DNA of 6,990 bases from GCA-003244245 sp035463315. GTDB lineage: Bacteria > Actinomycetota > Actinomycetes > Mycobacteriales > Pseudonocardiaceae. Made by a program: the position numbers and the translations under genes. This document shows, piece after piece, positions 6,437 through 6,990 of the stretch. Below the pieces are notes generated by a model. The model searched no databases. It saw only the letters and a program-made list of their open reading frames with translations, and had not been told where the DNA came from. Every line of letters begins with the position of its first letter. Positions within the stretch are counted from its first letter, which is position 1. Location of the stretch: NCBI GenBank assembly GCA_035463315.1, contig DATHTJ010000314.1, positions 1 to 6,990 of the forward strand, written 5' to 3'.

Positions 6437-6990
6437 ATGATGGCTGAGCTGCGGATTTCGGACCCCGTCGAGCGGGACGATCTCGGTGCCTTCGTCGCCC
6501 GCGCGGTCCGCCTGGACGGCGACGCGCTCGTGCGGCTGCGCAGCGGGGACGGCCGGGTGCACGCCTGGGTGGTCACCCCGTTCGACACCCTGGTGACTCG
6601 CACGGTGCAGGGTGCCGTGCTGCCCGGTGATCTCACCGTGCGGGGATCGGACCTGCTAGCCGCAGTGGCGGTGGTCGGCACTGCGGTGGTCGACCCCGGT
6701 ACGGCGCAGGATGCGCTGTGGCGCTCAGCGCTGCCACCGGAACAGGGCTGGCGCAAGGTGGACCAGGTGCCCGCTGAGGTGCTCGCCGAGCTCGCCGACC
6801 AGGGTGCCGCTGTCGCCAGGGACAATCCTGGACCGCACGGATCCCCGCCCGCCGCGCTACTGGACCAGAAAGTGATCACCGTCAGTGGGGCCGGATTCGA
6901 TGTGGGGGTACCGCTGCGCTGCCTGTTCGCGCTGTCCGGGATGGGTTTCGTGGGCGGCCACGCCGCCGCTGAGACCGTCCGGGTATCGGC
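6437..6990 (+). CDS. Conserved protein of unknown function, downstream partner of the thioesterase (3' end outside window)
   Basis: The frame is open from ATG 6437 to the right edge, giving 184 residues with no stop. A second ATG follows at 6440; the AGGGTGG at 6428-6434 could serve either, so the start is uncertain by one codon. The gene begins 10 bases after the thioesterase stop, which suggests co-transcription and perhaps translational coupling. The chain looks soluble, with no signal peptide or membrane span. An opening E-L-R-I-S-D-P-V-E-R-D-D-L segment is followed by alternating charged and Val-rich stretches typical of an alpha/beta fold, a W-R-S-A-L-P-P segment near residue 95, and a more conserved-looking D-V-G-V-P-L-R-C-L-F-A-L-S-G-M-G-F near 155-171. 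I recognise no catalytic motif. By position it corresponds to M. tuberculosis Rv2474c (about 217 aa from memory), also uncharacterised; if so, most of the protein is present here. Confidence 0.8.
   Translation, partial: MMAELRISDPVERDDLGAFVARAVRLDGDALVRLRSGDGRVHAWVVTPFDTLVTRTVQGAVLPGDLTVRGSDLLAAVAVVGTAVVDPGTAQDALWRSALPPEQGWRKVDQVPAEVLAELADQGAAVARDNPGPHGSPPAALLDQKVITVSGAGFDVGVPLRCLFALSGMGFVGGHAAAETVRVS

Noticed and set aside
6118..6879. Antisense open frame of 253 codons over the thioesterase and the last gene
   Set aside because: Ser/Thr/Arg-rich shadow of two sense genes that are supported by motif, spacing and ribosome binding sites.

Overview
The window is high-GC actinobacterial DNA, most likely from a Pseudonocardiales-type actinomycete. 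This rests on the strong G/C bias at third codon positions, the GTG and TTG start codons, the disordered Pro/Glu/Arg-rich upstream protein, and a glutamate dehydrogenase of the large mycobacterial/streptomycete kind. All recognisable genes lie on the + strand. I found no RNA gene, mobile element, CRISPR array or convincing terminator.

Layout: (1) From about 2 to 1015 is the 3' part of a gene for a low-complexity, probably disordered protein of unknown function, cut by the left edge. Two short in-frame tandem duplications sit at its beginning. (2) A 59-base gap (1016-1074) holds an 8-bp perfect inverted repeat and a ribosome binding site. (3) From 1075 to 5946 is an intact 1623-residue NAD-specific glutamate dehydrogenase (180-kDa class), which fills 70% of the window. 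(4) A 63-base gap (5947-6009) has an unusually A/T-rich palindromic patch and a strong ribosome binding site. (5) From 6010 to 6426 is a 138-residue hotdog-fold acyl-CoA thioesterase that starts with TTG. (6) After 10 bases, from 6437 to the right edge, is the N-terminal part of a conserved protein of unknown function.

From memory, the order glutamate dehydrogenase, 138-aa thioesterase, uncharacterised protein matches Mycobacterium tuberculosis Rv2476c-Rv2475c-Rv2474c, so this is probably a conserved actinobacterial cluster rather than an accessory island. The dehydrogenase links glutamate to 2-oxoglutarate and ammonium at the carbon/nitrogen branch point. The roles of the thioesterase and the third protein beside it are not known.

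I see no previously undescribed system here. The points most worth a second look are a single TTA leucine codon in the dehydrogenase gene, an alanine in place of a usual glycine beside its probable catalytic lysine, the two intergenic palindromic elements, and the upstream disordered protein.
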